Below, in pieces: positions 11,001 through 23,100 of a stretch of DNA of 64,000 nt. Under the pieces are notes generated by a model. That model was not told the origin of the DNA and ran no database searches. It saw nothing but the letters and a program-made list of their open reading frames with translations. The translations under genes and the position numbers were made by a program. This stretch comes from Motacilla alba alba. Lineage: Eukaryota; Chordata; Aves; Passeriformes; Motacillidae. The stretch is from assembly GCF_015832195.1 (NCBI RefSeq), contig NC_052018.1, positions 40,521,258 through 40,585,257 on the forward strand. The letters run 5' to 3'. Position 1 is the first letter of the stretch; every line of letters begins with the position of its first letter.

Positions 11001-14000
11001 CTTTGATACATTTAAGCATTTGATAACAAAAGTTATTTCAAAATTAAAAACATGAACTATCGTGAATGTCAAAATGGAAAGCTTTCTTTCTCTTTTTTTT
11101 TCTACGAATAAATAAAAACAACAATGTAGACATATAAATACAGGTTAACTCAGTTGCAACAAAAACATTTTCAGGCAACTTGATGAGCAGCTGATAGGCT
11201 TTAGTTCATGATATTTGGAAGGCACTACAGCTTCCTTAAATTCTTCTTTCATAAGAATGGAGGTGTGCAGAGCTGCAAGAAGGCAAAAGGGAAGGGAGAA
11301 GAGGGTTGAGAGGCGGAACAGGGTACATCATTTCTGCATTAGGTAGAAATTTGCTACCTGCAACCAGTGCCAATTAGCAGCACCAAATAATCATGAAACA
11401 GGGAAGGCTGTCATTTCTGTCTCTGAAATACTTCAAACTTGAGAATCTCATGCTGTAACTTTCAGACAAAGCAAATATTTGTCACTTCTTGGATTTCAGC
11501 TAATTATATGCTTTCACCAGGAAGGTGCTATTTATTCTGCATGCATGAACTTCTTTGTGGAATAAATATTATTTGCAAAAATGTAAGATAACATAGTTCA
11601 TGCTTGTGTGTGTCAACTGTAATAGGTGCTATTAAATGAGATATACCCTTGGAGCACATTTCATCATTACCACCCTTCTGATGTCAAAGGCAAATGTCTG
11701 ATGTTACAATGGATTCCAAATAATGTCCTAATGCACTTCATATGCTACAAAACTTTCACTACCAGCAACAGCAGTTGGGTTGTGTTCCTACAACCGGTGA
11801 AATTCTGTAAGATTTTATGTAAGTGTAAACATATTCTATGAAGAGAGGTAAGATCCATTATCTAAAAAGTGGGCTAAATTGCTGTAGTCTCAGGGCTTCA
11901 CCAACTGGTGCAAATTGAGCTGAAAACCTACTAAACAGCACACGTTGCTGTGACCCTTTCATCCTCAGACTCTAATCTTGAAGCTGTCTCCTGAGCACAG
12001 GTAAGCATTAACACATAGCATTAAGAATGTATGGAACAGTACTGCAAGATCTCCCTGTCTCTGTCCTGACCCTCTGAGAGTCTTTCCTCCCTGTCTCAGC
12101 GTAGTCCCCAGGGTGATGATCCCCTGGCACCCAGGGAAGTGCCAGAAGGCTGGTGAGTTCAACCAGCAGGACTTCTGCAGGGGCTGAGAAGAGGTGTGAA
12201 AGTTCTCTAAGGCACGACCAGGTAAATGGCAATGGGATTCTTCACAAGGAGAAATAAATGCCTGTTTATGACAGCTGTTCTCCGAAACCACCACACCTCA
12301 AGCACAAGCAGTGACAAAGGAGAGACATTCTTTTCCCACTGCTTCCTTGTGCGTGTGATGAGAGCTGAGACACTCTCACAGTTTGGGCTGGTGGTGGCAT
12401 ACAAGTAGGTCAGATCAATACATGCTCCTTGCAGTAAAACAGACAGCCTAAATTATTAATATTATTTTTGAAAAATAAGGCACTTGTTATCACATGATTC
12501 ATGCTTGGAGTTTTCCAAATGCTTAAAACAGAGTCCTCATGATTTACAAGTAAGAACAGATTATTAGTGTCTGAGAATTTAATTGACTGCCTCCTCTCAG
12601 CCATTGACTTCAGCAGTAAAATTTTTTCCAGTTACCTGCTCAAAATAGCAGCATCTGCCCCTTAAACAACTGGCACAATTCAAGGATGGGAAAGTGTCTG
12701 TCCATTCTCAAAATAAAGCAAAATTTAAGGCTAAAACCCTCAATCTTGTAAAACTGGCACTGTTGGAAACAAATCACTGGACACCTTGAAATCTCTGAGG
12801 AGCAAAGAAAAATCAAAGCCAATTTCTAATATTTTTCTTTGTAAAACTGCTCTCATTCTAAAATGAAGAGACATGTGGAGTATTCAGGTTGAGGTGAAGA
12901 AGATGGGCAAGCACAAAAGAGTTTGTCTGCAGCACTGGGAGTCTGCAATGCCACACGGTGACTTTCTCCAATTTATTCAGCAGTGAATTGCAGCAAGATC
13001 TCCTCTCAGCCCTGTTTACACACAAATGTTCTGATGTACAAGAGCCCTTCCCTCTCACATAAAAGCTGACACACAGATGTATAGCATGCATGCTGTACTT
13101 TCCTACTTGGCAACTGATGGCACATCTCAGCTCCACCATGGAAGTAATCCCCACATATGTATAATTATTTTTAATGAATTAAGTCCTTGAAGTGTGAAGA
13201 TCCATAAAGATCTTTATAGTCGCCTTTGACACTTGAAGGTAAATATTTGCATTGTGCACTTCAAATTAGATGTGCAATGCCTGTTAAAAATAATGGAAGC
13301 TGGAAGTCTGGTCTGCCTAATGATTTCCTTCTTGATCATTGTGATAGTACAGAAAATACAGAGAGCAGGTGCTTGAGCCCTCCTCTGCTCCCCTGAGGAT
13401 GGAAAGATCTGTCGACAAAGTCACCCCTAGGGTGGATGAGAACATCCTTTCCAGAGAGGGATCTGTTAAATAAACAGTCCCCTTCCCTGGTTCTTCCTGA
13501 GTGATAACAGGCACTTTCAGTTCCCTCTGCATCACTGTGATACAGACATTTTGTCACCTACAGCTATTCTATAAATTATGCTGAAACATTTCTCAGGTCT
13601 GCTGTCAGCAGGCAGGAAGACCACTGGTGTTGTCACAGAGGAGAACACAGAGGCTCTGGAGTTGCTCTAGGCACTGAGGACAGTGTGAGGACACCAACTT
13701 GCTGTGTGAATGAAAGATGGGGAGCATGGGGGCAAGGGGGCTTCCTGAGGTCTCCCAGAGCACTGTGCAACCCTGCTCATCGCTGTGCATTAGCCAGTGA
13801 GTAGCTCCATGCCAGGAAGATAAGCTAACCAATCTATGTAGAGCTCCTCACCAGGCTGCCTAGTGCTGTTCCCTTGCCTGAGCTCACCCATGTGGGTCTG
13901 TCCCCACTGCAGCAGAGTTGGTTGGGCAGTCCTTGCCCTCAGTCACACCTCTCAGATTGGCATCCTCTTTGAAATTATTCAAAATTCCCAAAATTAATTG

Positions 14001-14309
14001 CAGGAAATGCATTTGCTGATGGGGCCAAACTGTCCCACAATACTGGGAAGGGACAAGTGGGTTTGGTGGGTTGGTGCTTAAGCCTCATCTTTTACCCCAA
14101 CTACCAAGAGATCAGCTGGAATAGAGACAATTTGTCCCAATACAGCCCCAATCCACCTGAGCTGTTTGCTTATCACTGAGGCTGAAATATTCATCCCATT
14201 GAGGACAATCCAGCAATGCCTGATAAGATGGGGTTGCACCATCCTGCACTTAGCTCTTCCCAAGGAGCCCTTAGCTTTAGATATCATCATTCCTGCCCAT
14301 GGCACAGAG
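11001..14309. other. Noncoding stretch
   Basis: No gene is supported. Overlapping open frames at 11965-12294 and 13317-13557 are each read on more than one frame and match no family I know. The segment 12000-14300 is somewhat richer in GC than its surroundings and leads into a CR1 3' fragment. Part of it could therefore be unrecognisable CR1 sequence, but I see no internal CR1 landmarks. Confidence 0.6.
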
Positions 14310-14366
14310 ATTTGGGACTAGGTGATCTTTGAGGTCAATTCCATGTCCTTAACTTTCTATGATCCT
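14310..14366 (+). mobile_element. CR1 LINE 3'-end fragment, degraded
   Basis: The words 'gggactaggtgatctttgag' and 'gtcaattcc', followed by 'ccttaactttctatgatcct', follow the CR1 3' end (GGACTAGATGATCTTTGAGGTCCCTTCCAACC, then ATTCTATGATTCT). It is shorter and more diverged than the copy at 6.5 kb. The upstream boundary is uncertain. Confidence 0.8.
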
Positions 14367-14800
14367 GGGCCTTTCTAAGATCTTAAAAGCCATTGTGGTC
14401 ATCTCTGCAGTGTGTTAGGACAACTTCATTGTTCATAACTGTTACATCAAGGAAAAAGGGAAAAAAGGTACACATTTTTACTATAAGAAAATTCACGTGT
14501 TATTGAATATATACTTTAAAAATTGAAACATCTGGTGCAGTGAAATTTCTGCTGACCTAAATTTGACTTCTATTGACCAAAAACAAAATAAACCAATGGT
14601 TACCACTCCTCTATGTAATGCTTTTGAGTAAGTCATCATTCTGTACTGTATTAGTGTATAACCAGTGTGTATCAGTATACACTGATACACAGGAATTCAT
14701 TGTCAAGTGCCTGCTACAACATACAATATCACCAATCCTCTACCAAAAAAGTAATAGAACCATATATAATGTACAGAATGGCTTGGAGCCTTATTGTGAG
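14367..14800. other. Noncoding stretch with short palindrome
   Basis: AT-rich DNA with no gene. It holds a 10-bp perfect inverted repeat with a 4-base loop at 14667-14690. Confidence 0.6.
14667..14690. repeat. Short palindrome, 10-bp arms
   Basis: The arms 'gtgtatcagt' and 'actgatacac' are perfect reverse complements around the loop 'atac'. It lies about 110 bases upstream of a candidate promoter. It could be a protein-binding palindrome or chance. Confidence 0.8.
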
Positions 14801-15166
14801 TGACTCAGGAGGAGGGAGAGTTAAAGAAATGATGCGTCACTCCTAAATGTTGCTGTTGTCTGGTCTGTCGCTCTGATGCACTGGCTTTGCAAGCCTTTAG
14901 TTACCTGGAAAATCCCATAAAAGCCTCCAGGGTGGGTGAAGAGGCGGGAGGAGGCTGGGGAAGGAAGAGTGGAAAGAAAGAAAGAAAGGAGGATTAAACT
15001 GAAGCACTCCTGTCAGTGCTACATTTCCCCTCCAGAGAAATCCTTATTGTGTACCAAGTATCGCAAGTGTGTATTTTATTGAGGAGAGGGAGAAGGAACA
15101 ATCAGAAACTCTGTCACATTGTATCACCGTGAAAAGTAGTGGTGTTTTTTTTTAAGGCAGGTATGT
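14801..15166 (+). promoter_or_regulatory. Candidate TATA promoter and first exon
   Basis: A consensus AP-1 site (TGACTCA, 14801-14807) and a CRE-like TGCGTCAC (14833-14840) precede a TATA-like CATAAAAG (14916-14923). A GC-richer purine stretch with a short GAAA repeat (14971-14990) follows. About 235 bases past the TATA element there is a strong splice donor context, 'ggcag|gtatgt', with the GT at 15161. Together these would suit a noncoding first exon starting near 14945 and ending at 15160. No open frame of note begins here, so any transcript would be noncoding or have its coding part outside the window. This is an inference from motif order only. Confidence 0.3.
14971..14990 (+). repeat. 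(GAAA)n short repeat
   Basis: About four GAAA units within a longer purine-rich stretch. Confidence 0.8.
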
Positions 15167-15679
15167 CTGGCTGGAGCAATTTCTCTCTCCTTTTTAGGAT
15201 CTTATATGTGGTTCAGGATGCTAGAAGAAAAAAAGCCAAGCCCCCTTCCTGCACACTGTGATGTGAAGGAGCAGAATATGCAGTGGCCTTTCTTTGACTA
15301 TAGGTAGCTAAAAGATGCCACTAGTCAATTCACTCCTTGGCATAGGTTTACTTTCATGTCAGATTGCACAGAGACATCTGCTCAGGTCCAGTAGCTTCAT
15401 GGATGTACAGGGAGAAACACATTATTATTAGCTCACTCAGCCCTTCAGGCATCCCCTTCAGGATGATTTATTTGGGAAACCCACAAACCTACCCAATAGA
15501 GAAGGCTGGGAGAAAATCTTGGGTATGGAAAGGGTACTCGCATCTTGATTTTTTACCAGCAAAGGGCAAGACAAGTATTTGTTCCTTTTTTAACTTGACC
15601 AATCCAGTTGCAAAGGAATATGCTGGGTTAGTGAACATTACAAGAGAGTATTCCAAGACTTCATGCTTTAATAGCTGTC
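15167..15679. other. Noncoding stretch
   Basis: A 124-codon open frame (15364-15738) crosses this stretch and runs into the hairpin that follows. It has no domain I recognise. Its overlap with a near-perfect inverted repeat argues against coding constraint. Confidence 0.55.
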
Positions 15680-15752
15680 TTTTGTTTAACCAATTAGAAA
15701 GTGATTATATTTTAAATAAAAATAGAGTCACTTTCTAATTGGCTAAGCAAAA
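15680..15752 (+). ncRNA. Near-perfect 73-nt hairpin, pre-miRNA-like or MITE
   Basis: Positions 15680-15713 pair with 15719-15752 around a 5-base loop (15714-15718). Of 34 paired positions, 30 are Watson-Crick, 2 are G-U if the + strand is transcribed, and 2 are mismatches (15689/15743 and 15707/15725). The core arms 'ccaattagaaagtga' (15690-15704) and 'tcactttctaattgg' (15728-15742) are perfect. Stem length, small loop and isolated mismatches fit a microRNA precursor. A short nonautonomous DNA transposon (MITE) would look similar, but I see no clear target-site duplication. Both non-Watson-Crick T/G pairs are wobble pairs only for + strand RNA. I know no microRNA family with these arms. The structure is certain; the function is inferred. 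Confidence 0.5.
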
Positions 15753-18700
15753 AGAGAAAGATTGAGCTCTACCATTCATGGATAATTATGCCTTAACTCT
15801 CACTTTGACAGTGGCTTTCTCTGAAAGCTACACCTAAGTTATGACTGAGCAAGAGAGAAAACATTCGGATAGATCTCAATCAGGAAATACCAGAACAAAT
15901 TGAGATGGATTCTTCCATTGTGTCAGTATCTTGCTCTTTTTCAAACAAGGAATATGATGCCTCCAATTTCACTGATTACTAGTTTCAGTGTCAGCCTTAT
16001 CAAAGCAATGATAGGCTCAATACAAATGTCCTCCTAATGTTATTTTCCCAACAAAAGTTGTACCTGACCTTAGTTTTAGAGACAGTGTAGAAGAATAGAT
16101 CATATTTTTCTCTTGGCTCTACCTGGTTTTTAACCAGCTGCTTAATTTAATGTCACTGAGAGCTCTCATCCTAGGAGCTCTGCAAGACTAATACTGAGCA
16201 TTTCACTATGCTTCTTTTTTTTTCCCTTATGTCAGGATTAGAATTCACTTATGTTTAACTTATTCAGTTCTGTATGTCAGCAAAGCTGATCCTAAATTGA
16301 ATACTAAACTTTCTGAAGATATGGTTGTCCACTTTAGGACAGAACAAAAACATTGTGCCTGACTTCTGGCTCTGACAAAGCTCAATTGGCCTTTTTATGC
16401 CCTCCAGTAGCAAGGTTGGATTCTTGGAAATGTGCAGCCACTGTCAGGGCTGCATAATGGAAGGACTGACACTTCTCAAGACTTCATTATTATTTTTTAT
16501 TAGGGAATCTGTTGGCACTGACAGTTTTTACTCATACTTTTCAAATACGCTGGATACTGGCAGCTGAGGATTCTGTGTGACAGCTTGCATTGAAGTATCA
16601 GGATATTTTTCATGTTGGTACAGAGAGACAAAAACTGTCAACATGAACAAAAAAACAGAGCTCAGAGATGGTTTTATATATCTAAGTTTATTTAAAACTT
16701 TGTGCTATTTTGATTTTTCATTCATAAATTTTAATTGTATGTGAGCAAAGGTTATTGTAAAAAATGTAAGCACTGAGAAGAATTTAATGCCTCTAAACAA
16801 ATACATAGTAAGAGCATAATCAGCAAGCGAAGAAGTTTCCTGATTCACAGCTAGTTTCTTTTATTTAGGTCACTACTAGAATGCCTTTATCCAAGATTGT
16901 TTTTTCTAATGGTTCAGTACTGAACAATGCTAGATCATGAATGGCCTTCTATATCCCTTCTTCATAAACAAGAAAGGAGAGCTTAGACAGATTTGTTTTA
17001 ATGTTGATCTAAAGCAAAGTCTTTAAGAACATATAGGGAAATTGCTACGGTTGCTTAAAGAGTGTATTTTAAATGCAGGAAAGATTTTCCTTGACTTTGC
17101 TGTCGTAAAAGATTGCGTTGAACATGACTAGCAACAAAACACTTGGCATACCGAGAGCAGGACTTTCAGATCCCAAACACCCAGCAAGGAGCAAATTGTG
17201 TTGAACACAGAAGCAGGAGATGTGGGTCCTTGGCAGACCTCATGAGCAGTGATGCCAAACTCTGAGCTGAATTACCAATGGAGAGTCAGTAAGTGTGAAT
17301 AGCCCTAGATAGGGTTAGAGGTCTTCTTTTTTGAATGAGCACTGAGAGAAAATAAGCAATGCTTCTACAGTACTGCAGAGCTTTTATAAAATTGACTCTT
17401 CAGAGACCCAGGTTGATTAATTAAACTCACTAAAGTGGATGTGATTAAAAAAAAAACTGTCAAAGCAAGACAAGAGAGATGATGAAGAAGAAAGATTTTT
17501 ATGTAAGAAATCATTATTTGCATGAAATAATTTTGAGTTCATGCAAAGGGTTTATTGAATGCACATCTGCCAAACTTATTGATGATTATGGATTTTCTGG
17601 ATATGCCTCAAAAACAGCATTTTCACCCCTGCATAATTTCTTTTTTTTTTTCTCCCAATCAGTTTTATAATTTTATTAGCTCTATGGCTCCAACAGTGTA
17701 AGCTATTTATTGAGAGATTATATAGTCACATCAATATAAAAAGTAGTATAAATAAAGTAAAAGTTGTCTGATAGTTCAATTTGTATTTAAATTTGCTGGA
17801 GTTCTGGAGTTCTGTTTCTTTCTTATTACTAATATTGTAACATACAAAGAGGTCTTAAGAAGAGGATGTGCATGTTTAAGTGGTGCATTACCCTGTAAAT
17901 GGTACTGGGGTGTCAGCCTACACAAAAAATATTTGTTTGCCCAGATGATGACTGCTCACTGCACATCATGACTGTCCCCTTGATGGGGTCTCCATGATGA
18001 CAACCACAGAACTGGGTTCCAGGGCTATTTCCAAGTAAATACAGCCTTGCTTTCAGACTCACTGGAATCTCTCGCTCTTCATGTCTATTAACTATGAAAA
18101 TAACTCTCTGCACAATAATTGCCTGTGTTCATTTTCAGTTCTTGGAACAAGTCCACGGACAGAAGGTGGCAGTGGGTTTGTATTTAAAAATCATTACAGC
18201 CTTTCAGGATTTTAGCTATCTTTTTGATGAGATGCTTGTTCTAGTGGATGGGACAAGGAATTGGCAGAGAAGAAATCTGCTCATCCCAACTATTCTGCTC
18301 TGTTCTGCAACAAGTTGTGAATCACCTCACAGCCCTGTTTCCTCTTGAAACACTCTTCTTTCTTCACTCTTCATCAGTTTTGTATGTGTTGGCTTTAAGA
18401 TGTTGAGAGAAGTAAATATTTTTCTGCTTGCTTGTAGGCTGCTTGGAGCAGTTATCTGTTTCAGTTTCTCTAAGTGCTAATGAAACTGAAAATAATTTAT
18501 TTTTAAAGCTTGTAAAAATAATTAAGAAGGCAATTTAAAACCTTCCTTTGTTGTTCTTAAACATTAAAATAGTCTTGTAAATTCATATCCAGTGATATAA
18601 AGACTCTACTGTGAACATGTTACCTGAGCCCCAGTCCTGAAAACCAGATTCACTGTGAAACCAACAGGACTGGCCAAGGAAAGACAAGCTAAGCATACAC

Positions 18701-19839
18701 GCATGTATATAGGATAAGGTCTTTTGTTAAAGACTGTTGTACTGGTGTTGCTGCACTTGTTCTCTGCTGGATAGAAGAAGTTTCCCATTTCCAGAAACAA
18801 TAACAAAAAACACTTTATAATTCCACAAGTGTTTCCAAGTTCTTCTAAAACTTTATATAAAATTTTACTGCACCTCATTTTGATATTTTTGACAGAAAAA
18901 TAAGACAGTTTTTAGAAAATAACAGGAGACTACTAAATTATACACTTAAATTTGTGGGAGCCAATTCTTCTACAGAATAGTAAAATATATGCTGTACATG
19001 TACTTTCAGAAGTGCTCAGCTGTATGGCCAACAGTCAGTGTGCAGATAATTTTTCATCAGTGTACAGGGTCCCTCAGAGCTTGAGTTATAACCTACATAT
19101 TCATTTGCAGCTCTGACACTCAGGAACTTTCTCTCATGAGAGAGGTACCAACATAATGGGATCCTGCATCCTGGCATGTGCAAGCCCCTGCGGTTGCCAG
19201 AGTAAGGGGGTGTGTGGAATTTGAGGAGAGCATGATGGAGAATGAGCCTGCAAGGGGAAGGGCTAAGCCAATGCACACACAGAGATGGTGCATCAAAGGA
19301 GAGCAAGCTCACAGTAGCCATGCAGGATGGCATCAGCTGCAGTTTGCAGACCCTAGATGGGGGCATAGTTTGGACATAGTTGGCAGATTAGAGAGATTAG
19401 CTTTTCACATCAATGTGTACTGAATGGCATATTCCCTTTTGCTAGTTCATTCTGGTTTTATTCATAATTCCTCTACATGTATGTAGAGATGCATGAATAA
19501 GATAAAGGTAAAGATTATAATGATAATTGTTATAAAGATAGATTATGAAGTGACTGTATGTATATATGATTGCTTTTTAATGCATTTATACATATATATG
19601 CATACAACAGAGTGATAGAAAATCATAGCATTCCTGTATTATGTGCAAATTAAAATGCATCCTTTTGCCAACAGGTCTCTCCAGAATAGCTGTGCAAACA
19701 GTGTATATCTCTCTGTCATGCAACTATGGGTAATTAACATATGCAAAACACCATAGTCCTGCTAGAAGCTACCCAGCCCTCCCCTGAAATTTAGGCTCTA
19801 TTTATTTACAACAAAATAAAGTGGACCCTTCTGGAAAGA
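15753..19839. other. Noncoding stretch
   Basis: No gene or interspersed repeat is recognised. A small imperfect hairpin occurs at 16611-16645 ('catgttg' against 'caacatg', with an inner 'acag/ctgt' stem and a 2-base bulge). Open frames remain under about 120 codons and overlap on both strands. Confidence 0.6.
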
Positions 19840-20130
19840 AACATGGCTTTGTGGCTGCACCAATGCTGTCGCACAGATGCTTTAAATCTTTTATATCTCC
19901 CAGACCTCCAGGGGCTGGTGTTGGATGGTATTGAGCCAGGCCAATAAATAATTTATGCTAAGTAGCAATTTAGTTGTTTGGCTTGGGGTAAAGAAATCCA
20001 AGAAATTCATAAATAAAGTTCCCATTTTTGCTGTGTTCCAAAAGTTAATTTATGTTACTCTGCAATTAACTAACATAAAGGTGAAAAAATATGACAGGCC
20101 TTAGGTAGAAAATAAAGCTCATAAATCTGC
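19840..20130. promoter_or_regulatory. Possible conserved noncoding element
   Basis: AT-rich sequence with repeated AATTTATG/AATAAATAATTTATG words, a 'gcaattaactaac' homeodomain-type core and few long homopolymers. It resembles the other enhancer-like blocks in composition. No alignment was possible. Confidence 0.25.
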
Positions 20131-23100
20131 CGTATCTTAACTAGTGGTGCTTTAGTGATAGTTGGTGCTTGCACTTGGTTTCCTGTTCATATCATTCACC
20201 TGTATTTGCCTGACCCAGAAAAATGTAGTAATTAATTTCTAATATTTCCCCTTTGAAATAAACAAGCAGACCAAACATTTTTTTGTTTTGCTCTTTGAAC
20301 TAGAACGTAGGTACTAGAATTTAGCAGGTCTATTTTTTCCTGTCAAAATAGACAGAAGTGGAAATGTATAATATGGGGATAAATTCTGGTCATCAGATAG
20401 TCCCTACATTCCATGGGGTATATTTAAAACCAGATCCACGTATTCATTAATACACACCTGTATATAAAATGCATAGGATTTAATGTAAGACCTGAATTCT
20501 TCCTCTTAACCTAAAGCAGATGTTTGCTGACAAAGACATGACTTTTCTTCAGCATCATTTGTTATCCTATTGACACTGTGTGTACTGTTTAAAAGGATAT
20601 TCTCTCACATATGTAAGTGTGTCATGGTTGCATTCATCTCTATGTCTGGAAGAATAAAATTATATAAATATATGCTGTATCTGATGTGCAAAATATGGAA
20701 GTTGGGTAGACTGGAGGAATGAAAGGCAAAAGATCGGATTCACATTGTTCCAGGATGAAAAGAGTATGCATATGTTTTCTACTTGGATATTTGCTGCAAG
20801 CTCTTAACCATAATATTTAGTGACATTTTTCAGTTTTTATTGCTGTGTTTGGAACTTTTGAACTGTTCCTCTTTCTACTGAGGAAGGGTTAGGGAAAAAT
20901 AGGACATCCCACTGATTTCACAGGTTTTGTCAGTCACAAGAGGAATTCTTACCATGGATGCAAGGAGCTTATTTCAAGGAAGTTGTCTGTTACCTATTTC
21001 TACAGAAATAGACCTGACTATCCATAAATAGAGAAAAAAATTGAAACATGATTATACAAGAGAGCACGACCAAGTCCTCTGCTTCTCTGCAGCACTGTGC
21101 AGCTACTGATTTCTGTGAAACTACACTGATTCAAAGCAGTATAATACCTCATATTTTCAATTTTAAGACCCATCTTTGCAACTATCAATAGTCTGAACAA
21201 CTGCATTCAATATCCTTCCTTCCAGGATGCAAAGAAAAGGAGGATTCTTTCCTCCCCTGAGTTTCACTCCTGCAGAGTACAGTGTTGCAAGCATCCCTCA
21301 CCACAATCAATGTCTAACTTCAAGGGTTCTGTAAGCTTCAAACCTATTCAGAGGTGAAGTGGCATAGAAGAGTTCAGCCATAGATACCCCGTTACTTTCC
21401 CATTGTGAAACAAATATCTCTGACCATGTTCCAAAAGAAAAATGGTTTTGAAAGAGATTGCATTTGCTGTGATAATGGGACTAGAATATGCTTCACTATT
21501 CCCTATAATATCTGTTTTCTTTTTCTGGAGGTTTCTGCATGATGAAGATGAATTTAGCTCTTTATTTCCTGAGATAAAAAGAAAATTAGATGATTTATTT
21601 CTCTTTTAATTGCAATCCAGAATATCTTGCTTTCTGACTCTCACTTTTAATCATGTTCCAGGCAGTGCTCTCTGTGTCAATGGCACAGAGGAGCTCTGGG
21701 GTGTTGCCACATGTGTGAGCATAACCCCTTTTCCCTCCTTGGCTGACTATGGACCACAGGTCCTGGGCCCAGGATGAACAGTCCTAAACTCTTCTTGAGT
21801 CTACATTTTAGAAACAAATTTCAAATTTGCCAGATAAGAGTTTGGAAAAGACCATGTAATTTATTTAATTGAAGACAAGGTGTGAATCTACTCATTAAAA
21901 TTCATAATGAGATGCATCTGGCATCTTAACACTTCTTACTATTCTGCAAATAGACTTTGTTAAAGGCCATTTTGCTCTTTCTAGCAGGACTACATGGCAC
22001 AGATAAAGGGTTTTGAATTGCAGAAATGAGAATACGTTTTCAAGTCTATTACCTCCAATTTCCAGTCATTAAATGATTCAGTGGTAGAGTTTCTGTTTTA
22101 ACTTTAGTGACCTCTAGCAGGGACATCAAGTTAAAGTGACTCATGAAGAAGACTTTTAAGTTCCACACTTTCATATACATTTAGAAACAAATAGAGGAAT
22201 GGCTAAAAAGAAGTTCAGCCTGTTCTTCTCAGCCTGACTCAGATCAGATTTCAACCAAAATAATGTTTCCTCTAAATACGTAGTGGGAATACCCAAGTGG
22301 CATCATTCCATTGTTTCTGAATAGGTGTCCTGAATACAGAGACAAGGGGTGGACCTGTCAGCTCTGTTTAGTCAAATACCATTTTATGTCATAGCCAGGG
22401 CATGGCTTCAGCATGGTTTGCAGCATGGTTTCATGTGGCCAGAACCAGCAGGGAGCCCATTTTGTCTGGTTCACTCAGGCAAAGGGACTGGTGGACCCTT
22501 GGCACCTCTCTCGTTTATTGTCCCTCCCTTGCCAGCAGGGCAGAGTGGGGTGGCTTATTTGCAGTTAAGCTCCCCATTGGTTGTCAAAAGCAACACAACA
22601 GGCCTCTCTCCATCTGGGAGATGTTCATTGCATTGGAGACTCAGCAAAGGAGCTAAGGGGAAGCACAGAGCTTTCTAATTTCTGGAGTGAACGATCCATT
22701 TTACTCCATCAAGGTTAAAGGATTTGGGTGAAGCAAGACATACTTTCCATTCACATATCTGGTTCTCACTTCTGCCTCTGGAGCTATCAGAGACTGATGC
22801 TCTACATTTTCCTCCTTTCACTGCTGCTCTACATTTTCTCTTTTAAGAAAGTCAAAGGGAAGTTAGGAGGCCCTGAACAAAAGAGCAAAACGCTTTCACA
22901 TCCTTACCACAGAGGCAGTGGGGTAAAGAGGGCTCCTGCCAGCAGATGTTATGGTAGGGGTCTCCTCCATCAACTTGAGCAGATAGGACAGGAGTGTCCC
23001 ATGTCTCTTCCTCTGCTCTTCTATTACTCTCTGAAAAAGTCTGTTTTCTGAGTGACTTAACAGAGCCTAAGTGCTTGCTTACTTGTACTTTTAACATTTG

